DNA of 64,000 nt from Siccibacter colletis (lineage in GTDB: Bacteria; Pseudomonadota; Gammaproteobacteria; Enterobacterales; Enterobacteriaceae). The notes beneath the pieces are model-generated. The model was not told the DNA's origin, did not search any database, and saw only the letters and a program-made list of their open reading frames with translations. The DNA is taken from contig NZ_JMSQ01000008.1 of the NCBI RefSeq assembly GCF_000696575.1, forward strand, positions 1 through 64,000, read 5' to 3'. The position numbers and the translations under genes are program-made. This document shows, in pieces, positions 14,170 to 23,953 of the stretch; positions within the stretch are counted from its first letter, which is position 1; each line of letters begins with the position of its first letter.

Positions 14170-14384
14170 TTATTCCCTGGAAAGAACTCGATCCCGACAC
14201 GCTCGATAACCTGCTCGAATCTTTTGTGTTGCGCGAAGGCACCGATTATGGTGAACATGAACGCAGCCTCGAACAAAAAGTCTCGGACGTAAAACGTCAA
14301 CTGCAAACGGGCGAAGCGGTACTGGTCTGGTCTGAACTGCATGAAACCATTAACATTATGCCGCGCGGTCAGTTCCACGGCTGA
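14166..14384 (+). CDS. yheU: UPF0270 family protein YheU
   Basis: This 72-residue acidic protein ([20 protein letters not shown]) belongs to the UPF0270 family of unknown function. Its ATG overlaps the yheT stop, so the two are probably translated together. No motif beyond family identity can be seen. Confidence 0.93.
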   Translation: MIIPWKELDPDTLDNLLESFVLREGTDYGEHERSLEQKVSDVKRQLQTGEAVLVWSELHETINIMPRGQFHG

Positions 14385-14449
14385 CGACGTTCAGAACCTG
14401 TTCCCGCCTGTGCAGTGACGTCGCGTACTCATCAAGGGAGTAGTTTCCT

Positions 14450-15319
14450 ATGTCAGCCAGGCACCCGATTATTGCCGTGACCGGCTCCAGCGGAGCCGGT
14501 ACCACCACCACCAGCCTCGCCTTCCGTAAGATTTTCACCCAGCTCAATCTGCACGCCGCCGAAATCGAGGGCGACAGCTTCCATCGCTATACCCGGCCTG
14601 AAATGGACATGGCGATCCGCAAAGCGCGCGATCTCGGTCGCCACATCAGCTACTTCGGCCCGGAAGCTAACGACTTTGGCCTGCTGGAAGAGACGTTCAG
14701 CCAATACGGGCGCAGCGGCAGCGGCCAGTCGCGTAAATACCTTCATACTTACGATGAAGCAGTGCCGTGGAATCAGGTTCCGGGCACCTTCACGCCGTGG
14801 CAGCCGCTCCCGGAGCCAACGGACGTGCTGTTCTACGAAGGGCTGCACGGCGGTGTGGTCACGCCACAGCACGACGTGGCGCAGCATGTGGATCTGCTGG
14901 TGGGCGTGGTGCCCATCGTTAACCTTGAATGGATCCAGAAGCTGGTGCGTGACACCAGCGAGCGCGGTCACTCGCGCGAGGCGGTAATGGACTCCGTGGT
15001 GCGTTCGATGGAGGATTACATCAACTTCATCACCCCGCAGTTCTCGCGCACCCATATCAACTTCCAGCGCGTGCCGACGGTGGATACCTCCAACCCATTC
15101 GCAGCGAAAACTATCCCGTCGCTGGACGAGAGTCTGGTGGTGATCCACTTCCGCAATCTGGAGGGCATCGATTACCCCTGGCTACTGGCCATGCTGCAGG
15201 GTTCATTTATTTCTCACATGAATACGTTAGTGGTGCCGGGCGGCAAGATGGGGCTGGCGATGGAGCTGATTATGATGCCGCTGGTGCAGCGGTTGATGGA
15301 AGGGAAAAAAATCGAATAA
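14450..15319 (+). CDS. prkB: Phosphoribulokinase-like protein PrkB
   Basis: The 289-residue product is of the phosphoribulokinase family, with a P-loop at GSSGAGTTTTS near residue 12. E. coli-type organisms lack RuBisCO, so a Calvin-cycle role is unlikely; the true substrate is not known. A ribosome binding site (AAGGGAG) lies about 10 bases before the ATG. It follows yheU by 65 bases and is convergent with yhfA. Confidence 0.94.
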   Translation: MSARHPIIAVTGSSGAGTTTTSLAFRKIFTQLNLHAAEIEGDSFHRYTRPEMDMAIRKARDLGRHISYFGPEANDFGLLEETFSQYGRSGSGQSRKYLHTYDEAVPWNQVPGTFTPWQPLPEPTDVLFYEGLHGGVVTPQHDVAQHVDLLVGVVPIVNLEWIQKLVRDTSERGHSREAVMDSVVRSMEDYINFITPQFSRTHINFQRVPTVDTSNPFAAKTIPSLDESLVVIHFRNLEGIDYPWLLAMLQGSFISHMNTLVVPGGKMGLAMELIMMPLVQRLMEGKKIE

Positions 15320-15325
15320 CGGTGT

Positions 15326-15355
15326 GGCGCTGACTGCATGAAGCCTGTCAGCGCC
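15326..15355. terminator. Inverted repeat between convergent prkB and yhfA
   Basis: Perfect 9-bp arms GGCGCTGAC (15326-15334) and GTCAGCGCC (15347-15355) around 12 bases. There is no T tract on the plus side, so it is at best a weak or Rho-assisted terminator. Confidence 0.45.
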
Positions 15356-15364
15356 GCCCTGCTG

Positions 15365-15769
15365 TCAGGCTTCAATCACCTCATACGAGTGGGTGATGTT
15401 CACCGCTTTCTCCAGCATCAACGCCACCGAGCAGTATTTCTCTGCCGAGAGCGACACCGCCCGCTCTACCGCCGCGTCTTTGAGCGCCTTACCGGTAACG
15501 ATAAAGTGTAGATTAATGTGCGTGAACAGGCGCGGCGCCTCTTCCCGGCGTTCGGAGGTAAGCTTCACCTCGCAGTTGGTCACGTCGTGACGCCCCTTCT
15601 GCAGAATCGACACCACGTCAATCGCGCTGCAACCGCCCGCCGCCATCAGTACCATCTCCATCGGGCTTGGCGCTTTATCGCCGGAGTTGCCGTCCATCAG
15701 CACCTGATGCCCGGAGGCAGATTCACCCAGGAAGGTCAGGCCTTCCACCCATTTAACACGTGCCTGCAT
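15365..15769 (-). CDS. yhfA: OsmC/Ohr family protein YhfA
   Basis: The 134-residue product has the OsmC-like fold. A conserved Cys in MAAGGCSAIDVV (near residue 60) is present; typical Ohr/OsmC peroxidase activity uses two cysteines, so the chemistry here is uncertain. The start at 15769 (MQARVKWVEGLTFLG) matches the known family start; a longer reading to 15874 was rejected. It is divergent from crp, as in E. coli. Confidence 0.93.
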   Translation of the reverse strand: MQARVKWVEGLTFLGESASGHQVLMDGNSGDKAPSPMEMVLMAAGGCSAIDVVSILQKGRHDVTNCEVKLTSERREEAPRLFTHINLHFIVTGKALKDAAVERAVSLSAEKYCSVALMLEKAVNITHSYEVIEA

Positions 15770-16074
15770 TTGCCTTCTCCTGACTTGCTGATTTGACGAC
15801 AGATTACTCGTCGCCCGCAAAACAGGCAACGAAAGGCGACCTGCGTCAAGCTGAAACGAGACAATACAAGACACCCATGAAAAGCTATGCTAAAACAGTC
15901 TGGCTGTAATCATGTAACATTGATGTTATGCATGTATGCGGCGGATTTTACTCATTAAAGGCGACGAAATCTGACGAGCGCCACTTCCCGGGATGCGGGA
16001 ATATATGACAGCAACCCCAGAGCAGGGGCATAACCCGGACTCTGGAGCCAGTTTATAACAGAGGATAACAGCGC
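15770..16074. promoter_or_regulatory. yhfA-crp divergent regulatory region
   Basis: This 305-base gap holds both promoters. A candidate crp -10 box TATGCT lies at 15886-15891; its -35 region is weak, as expected for a regulated promoter. The segment GTAACAT-TG-ATGTTAT at about 15913-15928 is a near-perfect dyad just after the expected start. In E. coli CRP controls its own gene here through sites near the start and a divergent transcript. I did not find a full TGTGA-N6-TCACA site by eye. Confidence 0.5.
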
Positions 16075-16707
16075 ATGGTGCTTGGCAAACCGCAAACAGA
16101 CCCGACTCTTGAATGGTTCTTGTCTCATTGCCACATTCATAAGTACCCATCTAAGAGCACGCTGATTCACCAGGGTGAAAAAGCGGAAACGTTGTACTAC
16201 ATCGTTAAAGGCTCAGTGGCAGTGCTGATCAAAGATGAAGAAGGCAAGGAGATGATCCTGTCCTATCTGAATCAGGGTGACTTTATTGGCGAGCTTGGCC
16301 TGTTTGAAGAGGGCCAGGAGCGTAGCGCCTGGGTTCGCGCGAAAACCGCCTGTGAAGTCGCTGAGATCTCTTATAAAAAATTCCGCCAGCTGATCCAGGT
16401 GAACCCGGACATCCTGATGCGCCTCTCCTCGCAGATGGCGCGTCGCTTGCAGGTCACCTCCGAGAAAGTGGGCAACCTCGCCTTCCTCGACGTAACCGGC
16501 CGTATCGCCCAGACCCTGCTGAACCTTGCAAAGCAGCCTGACGCGATGACCCACCCGGACGGAATGCAGATCAAAATCACCCGTCAGGAAATTGGCCAGA
16601 TCGTGGGCTGCTCCCGCGAAACCGTAGGCCGTATTCTGAAAATGCTGGAAGATCAGAACCTGATCTCCGCACACGGTAAAACCATCGTGGTTTACGGAAC
16701 CCGTTAA
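16075..16707 (+). CDS. crp: cAMP receptor protein (CRP), global regulator
   Basis: CRP binds cAMP and activates or represses many carbon-use genes. The 210-residue product is complete: the cAMP-binding beta-roll with [18 protein letters not shown] (near residue 72), the dimer helix, and the helix-turn-helix [20 protein letters not shown] (near 170-190). It reads almost as E. coli CRP. Targets with visible candidate sites in this same window are pckA and the ppiA/tsgA gap. Confidence 0.99.
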   Translation: MVLGKPQTDPTLEWFLSHCHIHKYPSKSTLIHQGEKAETLYYIVKGSVAVLIKDEEGKEMILSYLNQGDFIGELGLFEEGQERSAWVRAKTACEVAEISYKKFRQLIQVNPDILMRLSSQMARRLQVTSEKVGNLAFLDVTGRIAQTLLNLAKQPDAMTHPDGMQIKITRQEIGQIVGCSRETVGRILKMLEDQNLISAHGKTIVVYGTR

Positions 16708-16716
16708 GCCGCTTCG

Positions 16717-16748
16717 CAACGGCGTGTTACGCAAGTAGCACGCCGTTG
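16717..16748 (+). terminator. crp terminator
   Basis: Ten-bp arms CAACGGCGTG (16717-16726) and CACGCCGTTG (16739-16748), extended inside by TAC/GTA after a T-G wobble and closed by a GCAA tetraloop. A T-rich stretch (TTGTCTCT) follows, weaker than a clean T run. Confidence 0.7.
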
Positions 16749-16767
16749 TTGTCTCTGCTCGTTGGCT

Positions 16768-18852
16768 ATGTGGCGCAGGCTGATTTACCACCCCGAAGTT
16801 AACTACGCACTCCGACAAACGCTGGTGCTCTGTATTCCCGTGGCGGTGGGCCTGATACTGGGCCATCTGCAACAGGGCTTGCTCTTCTCGCTGGTGCCTG
16901 CCTGCTGCAATATTGCCGGGCTGGATACACCTCATAAACGCTTCTTCAAACGCCTGTTTATCGGCGGCTCGCTGTTTGCCCTCAGTAGTCTCGCAGTCCA
17001 GCTTCTGCTTTATCAGCAACTTCCTCTGCCGATTATTCTGAGCGTCATGGCGCTGGTGCTTGGCGTGACGGCGGAGATCAGCAGCCTGCATGCGCGCCTG
17101 CTCCCGGCCTCGCTTATCGCCGCGATCTTTACCCTAAGCCTCGCCGGCAACATGCCGGTCTGGCAACCAATGCTCATCTACACCCTCGGCACGCTGTGGT
17201 ACGGCGCGTTCAACTGGTTCTGGTTCTGGCTGTGGCGTGAACAGCCGCTGCGGGAGACACTCAGTCTGCTCTATCGCGAACTGGCGAGCTACTGTGAAGC
17301 GAAATACAGCATGCTTACCCGACATATCGACCCGGATACCGCGCTACCGCCATTGCTGGCACATCAGCAGAAGGTGGTGGATCTCATCAGCCAGTGTTAT
17401 CAGCAGCTGCACATGCTGGCCGCCAACCGCCAGAATGATTACCGGCGCCTGCTGCGCGCGTTCCAGATTGCGCTCGACCTGCAGGAGCATATCTCGGTCA
17501 GCCTGCACCAGCCGGAAGAGGTACAAAAGCTGGTGAAGCAGACCCACGCCGAAAAAGTCATTCGCTGGACAGCGCAAACTGTCGCCGGCCGGCTGCGCAC
17601 GCTTGCCGACGATATTCTCTATCACCGCTATCCGACGCGTTTTTCGATGGATAAGCAGAGCGAAGCGCTGGAAAAGATCGCCCGTCAGCATCCCGATAAC
17701 CCGGTCGGACAATTTTTTGATTATCACTTCAGCCGCATCGCCCGCGTGCTGCGCACCCAGCGCCCTCTGTACGTGCGCGACATGATGGAGGACCGGCAGC
17801 GCCGCCTGCCGCTGTTCCCGGCGTTAAAAAGTTACCTCTCTTTTAAATCTGCGGCCCTGCGCAACGCCGCGCGTATCGCCGTGATGCTGAGCATCGCCAG
17901 CCTGGTGGGCAACGCGTTTCATCTGCCGAAACCGTACTGGATCCTGATGACCATTATGTTCGTTACCCAGAACGGCTACGGCGCCACGCGGGTGCGGATC
18001 TTCCACCGTGCTGGCGGCACCATGGCGGGGCTGCTGATTGCCGGCGTGGCGCTGCATTTCCACTTCCCGGAAGGATTCGCCCTGCTGGCGATGCTGGCGA
18101 TTACGCTGGTGAGCTATCTGATCATCCGCAAAAGCTACGGCTGGGCGACGATCGGCTTTACCGTCACGGCGGTGTACACCCTGCAGCTGATTACCCTGAA
18201 CGCCGAGCAGTTTATCCTGCCGCGCTTAGTCGATACCTTGATTGGCTGTCTGATTGCCTTTGGCGGGATGGTGTGGCTGTGGCCGCAGTGGCAGACCGGT
18301 CTGCTGCGGCAGAATGCGCACGATGCGCTGGAGGCGGATCAGGACGCGCTACGCCTGATCCTCAGTGATAACCCCGGGGCGACACCGCTGGCGTGGCAGC
18401 GTATGCGCGTGAACCAGGCGCACAACGCGGTGTATAACTCCCTTAACCAGGCGATGCAGGAGCCGGGCTTCAACACGCACTATCTGGCGGACATGAAGCT
18501 GTGGGTGACCCACAGTCAGTTCGTGGTCGAGCACATCAACGCCATCACAACGCTGGCCCGGGAACACAACATGCTGACGCCGCAGCTGGCCGAACGCTAT
18601 CTGCAATCCTGTGAGATTGCCATTCAGCGCTGCCAGCAGCGGCTGGAGTATGACGCGCCGTCAGCGAGCAACGACGCAACCATCATCGAACCGCCAGAGT
18701 CGTTGCCCTCAGGCCCGCTCACCACCATGGAGCAGCACCTGCAGCGCATTCTCAGCCACCTGAGCACCATGCATACCATTTCGTCCGTGGCCTGGCGCCA
18801 GCGGCCTCAGCATGGGATCTGGTTGAAGCGACGGCTGCGCGGCGAAAGCTAA
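16768..18852 (+). CDS. yhfK: YhfK, YccS/YhfK family (FUSC-like) inner-membrane protein
   Basis: This 694-residue integral membrane protein has two hydrophobic blocks, residues about 15-165 and 380-510, each with several membrane segments, separated by a soluble region. That layout is typical of the YccS/YhfK (FUSC) family, proposed to be efflux-type transporters; no substrate is known. I start at ATG 16768 (MWRRLIYHPEVNYALRQ) rather than the TTG two codons before. Its stop codon directly abuts the stop of the convergent argD. Confidence 0.93.
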   Translation: MWRRLIYHPEVNYALRQTLVLCIPVAVGLILGHLQQGLLFSLVPACCNIAGLDTPHKRFFKRLFIGGSLFALSSLAVQLLLYQQLPLPIILSVMALVLGVTAEISSLHARLLPASLIAAIFTLSLAGNMPVWQPMLIYTLGTLWYGAFNWFWFWLWREQPLRETLSLLYRELASYCEAKYSMLTRHIDPDTALPPLLAHQQKVVDLISQCYQQLHMLAANRQNDYRRLLRAFQIALDLQEHISVSLHQPEEVQKLVKQTHAEKVIRWTAQTVAGRLRTLADDILYHRYPTRFSMDKQSEALEKIARQHPDNPVGQFFDYHFSRIARVLRTQRPLYVRDMMEDRQRRLPLFPALKSYLSFKSAALRNAARIAVMLSIASLVGNAFHLPKPYWILMTIMFVTQNGYGATRVRIFHRAGGTMAGLLIAGVALHFHFPEGFALLAMLAITLVSYLIIRKSYGWATIGFTVTAVYTLQLITLNAEQFILPRLVDTLIGCLIAFGGMVWLWPQWQTGLLRQNAHDALEADQDALRLILSDNPGATPLAWQRMRVNQAHNAVYNSLNQAMQEPGFNTHYLADMKLWVTHSQFVVEHINAITTLAREHNMLTPQLAERYLQSCEIAIQRCQQRLEYDAPSASNDATIIEPPESLPSGPLTTMEQHLQRILSHLSTMHTISSVAWRQRPQHGIWLKRRLRGES

Positions 18853-20103
<1,251 letters not shown>

Positions 20104-20106
20104 TTA

Positions 20107-20141
20107 TGAAAACATAATCACAAAATATGCATAAAAAATCA
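20107..20141 (-). promoter_or_regulatory. Tandem ArgR boxes upstream of argD
   Basis: Two boxes of the form TGA-N8-TCA (plus strand TGAAAACATAATCA at 20107-20120 and TGCATAAAAAATCA at 20128-20141) are spaced 21 bp start to start. That is the spacing of paired 18-bp ARG boxes with a 3-bp gap. They lie 34-68 bases before the argD ATG. Each box is an imperfect match to TGAATNNNNATTCA. Confidence 0.72.
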
Positions 20142-20160
20142 CACAATGGCAACGAAAAGA

Positions 20161-20724
20161 TCAGCGGTTCAGGAAGTTCGCCAGCAGCTGGTGGCCCTGC
20201 TCGCTGAGGATACTTTCCGGGTGGAACTGCACCCCTTCCAGATCCCACTCCCGATGACGAAGGCCCATAATTTCCCGGGTATCGCTCCAGGCTGTCACTT
20301 CAAAACTGGCAGGCAACGTTGCAGGTTCAACAATCAGAGAGTGGTACCGGGTGACGGTAAGCGGATTATTCAGGCCGGCAAACACGCCTTTGCCGGTGTG
20401 GGTAATGACGGAGGTCTTGCCGTGCATCACCTTCGCGGCGCGTACCACGCGTGCGCCAGAAGCCTGGGCAATGGCCTGATGACCCAGACAGACGCCGAGT
20501 ATCGGCAGCTGTCCGGCATAGCGGCGGATCACCTCCAGCGAGATACCGGCATCATCGGGCGTACAGGGGCCAGGAGAGATAACAATTTTTTGCGGCCCGA
20601 GCGCGTCGATATCCGCCAGGGTCAGCTCATCATTGCGCTTTACCGTAACCTGCGCGCCCAGCTCGCAAAAGTACTGGTACAGGTTCCAGGTGAAAGAGTC
20701 ATAGTTGTCGATAAGCAGTATCAT
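20161..20724 (-). CDS. pabA: Aminodeoxychorismate synthase, glutamine amidotransferase subunit
   Basis: PabA releases ammonia from glutamine for PabB to make 4-amino-4-deoxychorismate in folate synthesis. The 187-residue class I amidotransferase has the nucleophile Cys in [13 protein letters not shown] (near residue 79) and the His-Pro-Glu set in [10 protein letters not shown] (near 169). It follows fic by 32 bases on the same strand, the fic-pabA order of E. coli. Confidence 0.98.
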   Translation of the reverse strand: MILLIDNYDSFTWNLYQYFCELGAQVTVKRNDELTLADIDALGPQKIVISPGPCTPDDAGISLEVIRRYAGQLPILGVCLGHQAIAQASGARVVRAAKVMHGKTSVITHTGKGVFAGLNNPLTVTRYHSLIVEPATLPASFEVTAWSDTREIMGLRHREWDLEGVQFHPESILSEQGHQLLANFLNR

Positions 20725-20756
20725 AGCGGCTCCGTAACGTCGCGAACCGCGTCAGT

Positions 20757-21359
20757 TTACTCGCTTTCCCGCGCTTCGCTCACCACTTTGCTGAAAATGG
20801 TCTGTAACGGCGCCAGATCGCCCATCGCGCCCGCCTGATTTGCACTGCTCCAGGCTTGTGGGTCTACCTCGCGCCAGTCCAGCAGATACCCGGCGTGAAG
20901 TGCCAGCTGCTCAAAGAAGATACGCTGGGCCAGCCCGTTGCCGATGCGGAACGGATGCAGGACGTTGATCTCACAATAGTAGTGCGCGAGGCGCTCGATA
21001 AACGCGTCACGCTCCAGCCCCGCCAGATAGTCCTCGTCTTCCAGCGCCTGCATCAGGGCGTTGCCCTCTTTCTCAAGGTATTCGAAATGGCAAAAACGGG
21101 TATCGCCTTCGTAAATGTCCACTTCCCGCAGTTCGCCTGCCCAGTCGAACACGTCCTGATAGAGATGCTGATGAATGGCGCACAGGTGCGGCAGACCGCG
21201 AATCACCGGGCCGGGGCCGAGCGTGGCTGCACGCAGCGCGGTGAATTCATACGCCGCCTGCTCCAGACGCTGCGCCTGACGAATGCCGAGACGGTTTTTC
21301 ATTACTTTCGAACCGGCATAGAGATAAGGGTCGCGCCCGTCGCCAAATTTATCGCTCAT
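20757..21359 (-). CDS. fic: Fic family protein (FicT-type) with altered catalytic motif
   Basis: Fic proteins transfer AMP from ATP to hydroxyl side chains of target proteins. The 200-residue product has the Fic fold and the motif [12 protein letters not shown] at residues 135-146. The catalytic His135 and the GNG anion hole are present. The usual acidic residue that binds Mg2+ is Ile139, and the first of the two Arg is Leu143; Arg146 is kept. Gly55, the residue changed in the E. coli fic-1 allele as I recall it, is present. The gene starts inside the last codons of yhfG (11-base overlap) and leads into pabA. Activity is uncertain. Confidence 0.93.
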   Translation of the reverse strand: MSDKFGDGRDPYLYAGSKVMKNRLGIRQAQRLEQAAYEFTALRAATLGPGPVIRGLPHLCAIHQHLYQDVFDWAGELREVDIYEGDTRFCHFEYLEKEGNALMQALEDEDYLAGLERDAFIERLAHYYCEINVLHPFRIGNGLAQRIFFEQLALHAGYLLDWREVDPQAWSSANQAGAMGDLAPLQTIFSKVVSEARESE

Positions 21360-21519
21360 ACTCCCCCCTTAACGTCTCTATACGCGCCAGCGCCTCTTCT
21401 TCGCTCAACTCCACCAGCGGGATCTCAACCCCCTCTAACCGGCGGCTGGCCTGAAAATTGAGATTGCGTTGCCGTTCCCATAGCCGGGACTTTTGTTTTT
21501 CGGTGAGTTTTTTAGTCAT
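21349..21519 (-). CDS. yhfG: YhfG, putative Fic antitoxin (FicA-type)
   Basis: A 56-residue ORF runs from ATG at 21519 to TAA at 21349-21351, with a GGGAGACGC ribosome binding region. It reads [20 protein letters not shown] and continues with [12 protein letters not shown]. Residues 25-30 (SRRLEG) match the inhibitory motif [S/T]xxxE[G/N] by which class I Fic antitoxins place a Glu in the ATP site of the Fic partner. The 11-base overlap with fic supports co-translation, antitoxin first. Confidence 0.88.
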   Translation of the reverse strand: MTKKLTEKQKSRLWERQRNLNFQASRRLEGVEIPLVELSEEEALARIETLRGEYER

Positions 21520-21595
21520 TGCGTCTCCCTCAACGTAACCTCATGTGCCACAAGTATAAGCAGCAATTTAAGGATGTGCCGTCAGGAAGAGACGA

Positions 21596-21616
21596 TGCGG
21601 GTGGCGGGCACCCGCA
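21596..21616. repeat. Short inverted repeat between ppiA and yhfG
   Basis: Seven-base arms TGCGGGT (21596-21602) and ACCCGCA (21610-21616) around a 7-base loop lie just after the ppiA stop. No T tract follows on the minus strand, so a terminator role is possible but weak. Confidence 0.35.
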
Positions 21617-21626
21617 GGGGAAGGAA

Positions 21627-22208
<582 letters not shown>

Positions 22209-22341
22209 TTACGAAAGCGATGAGTGTTGCAAGTGGATTGATTCTAAAGAGCACCGATCGCAGGCGCCAGCCTTTTACTTATTTTTACGAAGATGTTTTA
22301 AGCTGTTTCAGCAAGGCAAACGTTATCGTATGATACACATC

Positions 22342-22357
22342 TGTGACAGAAGTCATG
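22342..22357. promoter_or_regulatory. Candidate CRP site in the ppiA-tsgA gap
   Basis: TGTGA-CAGAAG-TCATG matches the CRP half-site TGTGA perfectly and the other half in three of five bases with correct 6-base spacing. It lies about 143 bases before the ppiA start and 121 before tsgA. Confidence 0.55.
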
Positions 22358-22477
22358 TATTGATGGGTTGGTTTCAGAAAACGCCTATCAAATTGTTTAA
22401 TTACGTCACATGAATGCATAAAATCTGCACGCCCCTGCGCTGTCAACGCGCTTTACACATCTATTCACAGGCTCGCT

Positions 22478-23662
22478 ATGACCAACAGCAACCGCTTACA
22501 GCTCACATGGATTAGCTATTTCTCCTACGCCCTCACTGGTGCGCTGGTAATTGTCACCGGGATGGTGATGGGAAATATCGCAGAATATTTTAATCTGCCG
22601 GTTTCCAGCATGAGTAACACCTTCACCTTCCTGAACGCCGGGATCCTGATTTCCATCTTCCTGAATGCCTGGCTGATGGAAATCATCCCGCTGAAAACCC
22701 AGCTGCGCTTCGGCTTTGTGCTGATGGTGCTCGCGGTTGCCGGGTTAATGCTGGGCCACAGCATCGCCCTGTTCTCTGCATCCATGTTTGTACTCGGCCT
22801 GGTGAGTGGGATCACCATGTCTATCGGTACCTTCCTCATCACCCATATGTATGAAGGCCGTAGCCGCGGTGCGCGTCTGCTGTTTACCGACTCCTTCTTC
22901 AGTATGGCCGGGATGATTTTCCCGATGCTGGCGGCGTGGCTGCTGGCGCGTACCATTGAGTGGTACTGGGTCTATGCGGCGATTGGTCTGGTGTACGTGG
23001 CTATCTTCGCGCTGACCTTCGGCTGTGAGTTCCCGGTACTGGGTAAAAAAGCGGTCACCACCAGCCAGCCGGTCGCCAAAGAAAAATGGGGTATTGGCGT
23101 ACTGTTCCTGGCCGTTGCTGCACTCTGCTACATCCTCGGCCAGCTGGGCTTTATCGCCTGGGTACCTAAGTATGTGGAAGGGCTGGGCAAGAGCATTGGG
23201 GACCAGGGCCAGCTGGTGAGTAACTTCTGGATGTCGTACATGATCGGCATGTGGGCGTTCAGCTTCATCCTGCGCTTCTTCGATCTGCAGCGCATTCTGA
23301 CCGTGCTGGCGGGCCTGGCTACGGTGCTGATGTACTTCTTCATCAACGGCAACCCGGAACACATGACGTGGTTTATTCTGGCACTGGGCTTCTTCTCCAG
23401 CGCGATTTACACCTCGATCATCACCCTGGGTTCGCTGCAGACTAAAGTCGCCTCGCCGAAGCTGGTTAACTTTATTCTGACCTGCGGCACCGTTGGCACC
23501 ATGCTGACCTTCATCGTAACGGCACCGATTGTTGCCAGCCACGGCACCAAAGCGGCGCTGATGACGGCAAACGGCCTCTACGCTGTGGTCTTTATTATGT
23601 GCTTCGTGCTCGGCTTCGTGACGCGTCACCGCCAGCATGCCACTACCGCAGCGGCACATTAA
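22478..23662 (+). CDS. tsgA: TsgA, major facilitator superfamily transporter
   Basis: The 394-residue protein is an MFS-type inner-membrane transporter with about 12 hydrophobic segments, from [17 protein letters not shown] at the N-terminus to [16 protein letters not shown] near the end. The substrate is unknown; TsgA is named from a selenium-related gene fusion in Salmonella. It ends at a strong terminator, so it is its own unit in front of the nir operon. Confidence 0.95.
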   Translation: MTNSNRLQLTWISYFSYALTGALVIVTGMVMGNIAEYFNLPVSSMSNTFTFLNAGILISIFLNAWLMEIIPLKTQLRFGFVLMVLAVAGLMLGHSIALFSASMFVLGLVSGITMSIGTFLITHMYEGRSRGARLLFTDSFFSMAGMIFPMLAAWLLARTIEWYWVYAAIGLVYVAIFALTFGCEFPVLGKKAVTTSQPVAKEKWGIGVLFLAVAALCYILGQLGFIAWVPKYVEGLGKSIGDQGQLVSNFWMSYMIGMWAFSFILRFFDLQRILTVLAGLATVLMYFFINGNPEHMTWFILALGFFSSAIYTSIITLGSLQTKVASPKLVNFILTCGTVGTMLTFIVTAPIVASHGTKAALMTANGLYAVVFIMCFVLGFVTRHRQHATTAAAH

Positions 23663-23671
23663 TCGCTGTCA

Positions 23672-23700
23672 GTCCCTCTCTGCGGAGAGGGACGTTTTTT
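23672..23700 (+). terminator. tsgA terminator
   Basis: Perfect 9-bp arms GTCCCTCTC (23672-23680) and GAGAGGGAC (23685-23693) with loop TGCG, followed by a G and six T. It separates tsgA from nirB. Confidence 0.92.
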
Positions 23701-23852
23701 CCTACCCCATTACCCCCCGCTCCGCTTGTTAACGTCAGGTTAAGTGAGTAATCCCAAATCAGTAGTCTCGCTTAAAAAACAGTCAAAAACCGCCCCTCAA
23801 TAAATTGTCATACAATTCCAGCGCTTACAAAAAACATTACAATTCATAGGGA

Positions 23853-23868
23853 TACCACCTAAGTAGTA
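23853..23868 (+). promoter_or_regulatory. NarL/NarP 7-2-7 site upstream of nirB
   Basis: TACCACC-TA-AGTAGTA is an inverted pair of NarL heptamers with the 2-base spacing used by NarL and NarP. Its centre lies 28 bp upstream of the FNR box centre. That equals the -69.5/-41.5 arrangement known for E. coli nirB. Confidence 0.82.
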
Positions 23869-23881
23869 GGCAAAGTCGTAT

Positions 23882-23895
23882 TTGATCTATATCAA
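23882..23895 (+). promoter_or_regulatory. FNR box of the nirB promoter
   Basis: TTGAT-CTAT-ATCAA is a perfect match to the FNR consensus TTGAT-N4-ATCAA. Placing it at -41.5 puts the transcript start near 23930, 24 bases before the nirB ATG. This makes nirBDC-cysG an anaerobic, nitrate/nitrite-induced operon. Confidence 0.93.
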
Positions 23896-23953
23896 TAAGA
23901 TGGCGTGCTGAATCGTTAAGGTAGGAGGTAATAGAATAGAAATCGAGGCAAAA

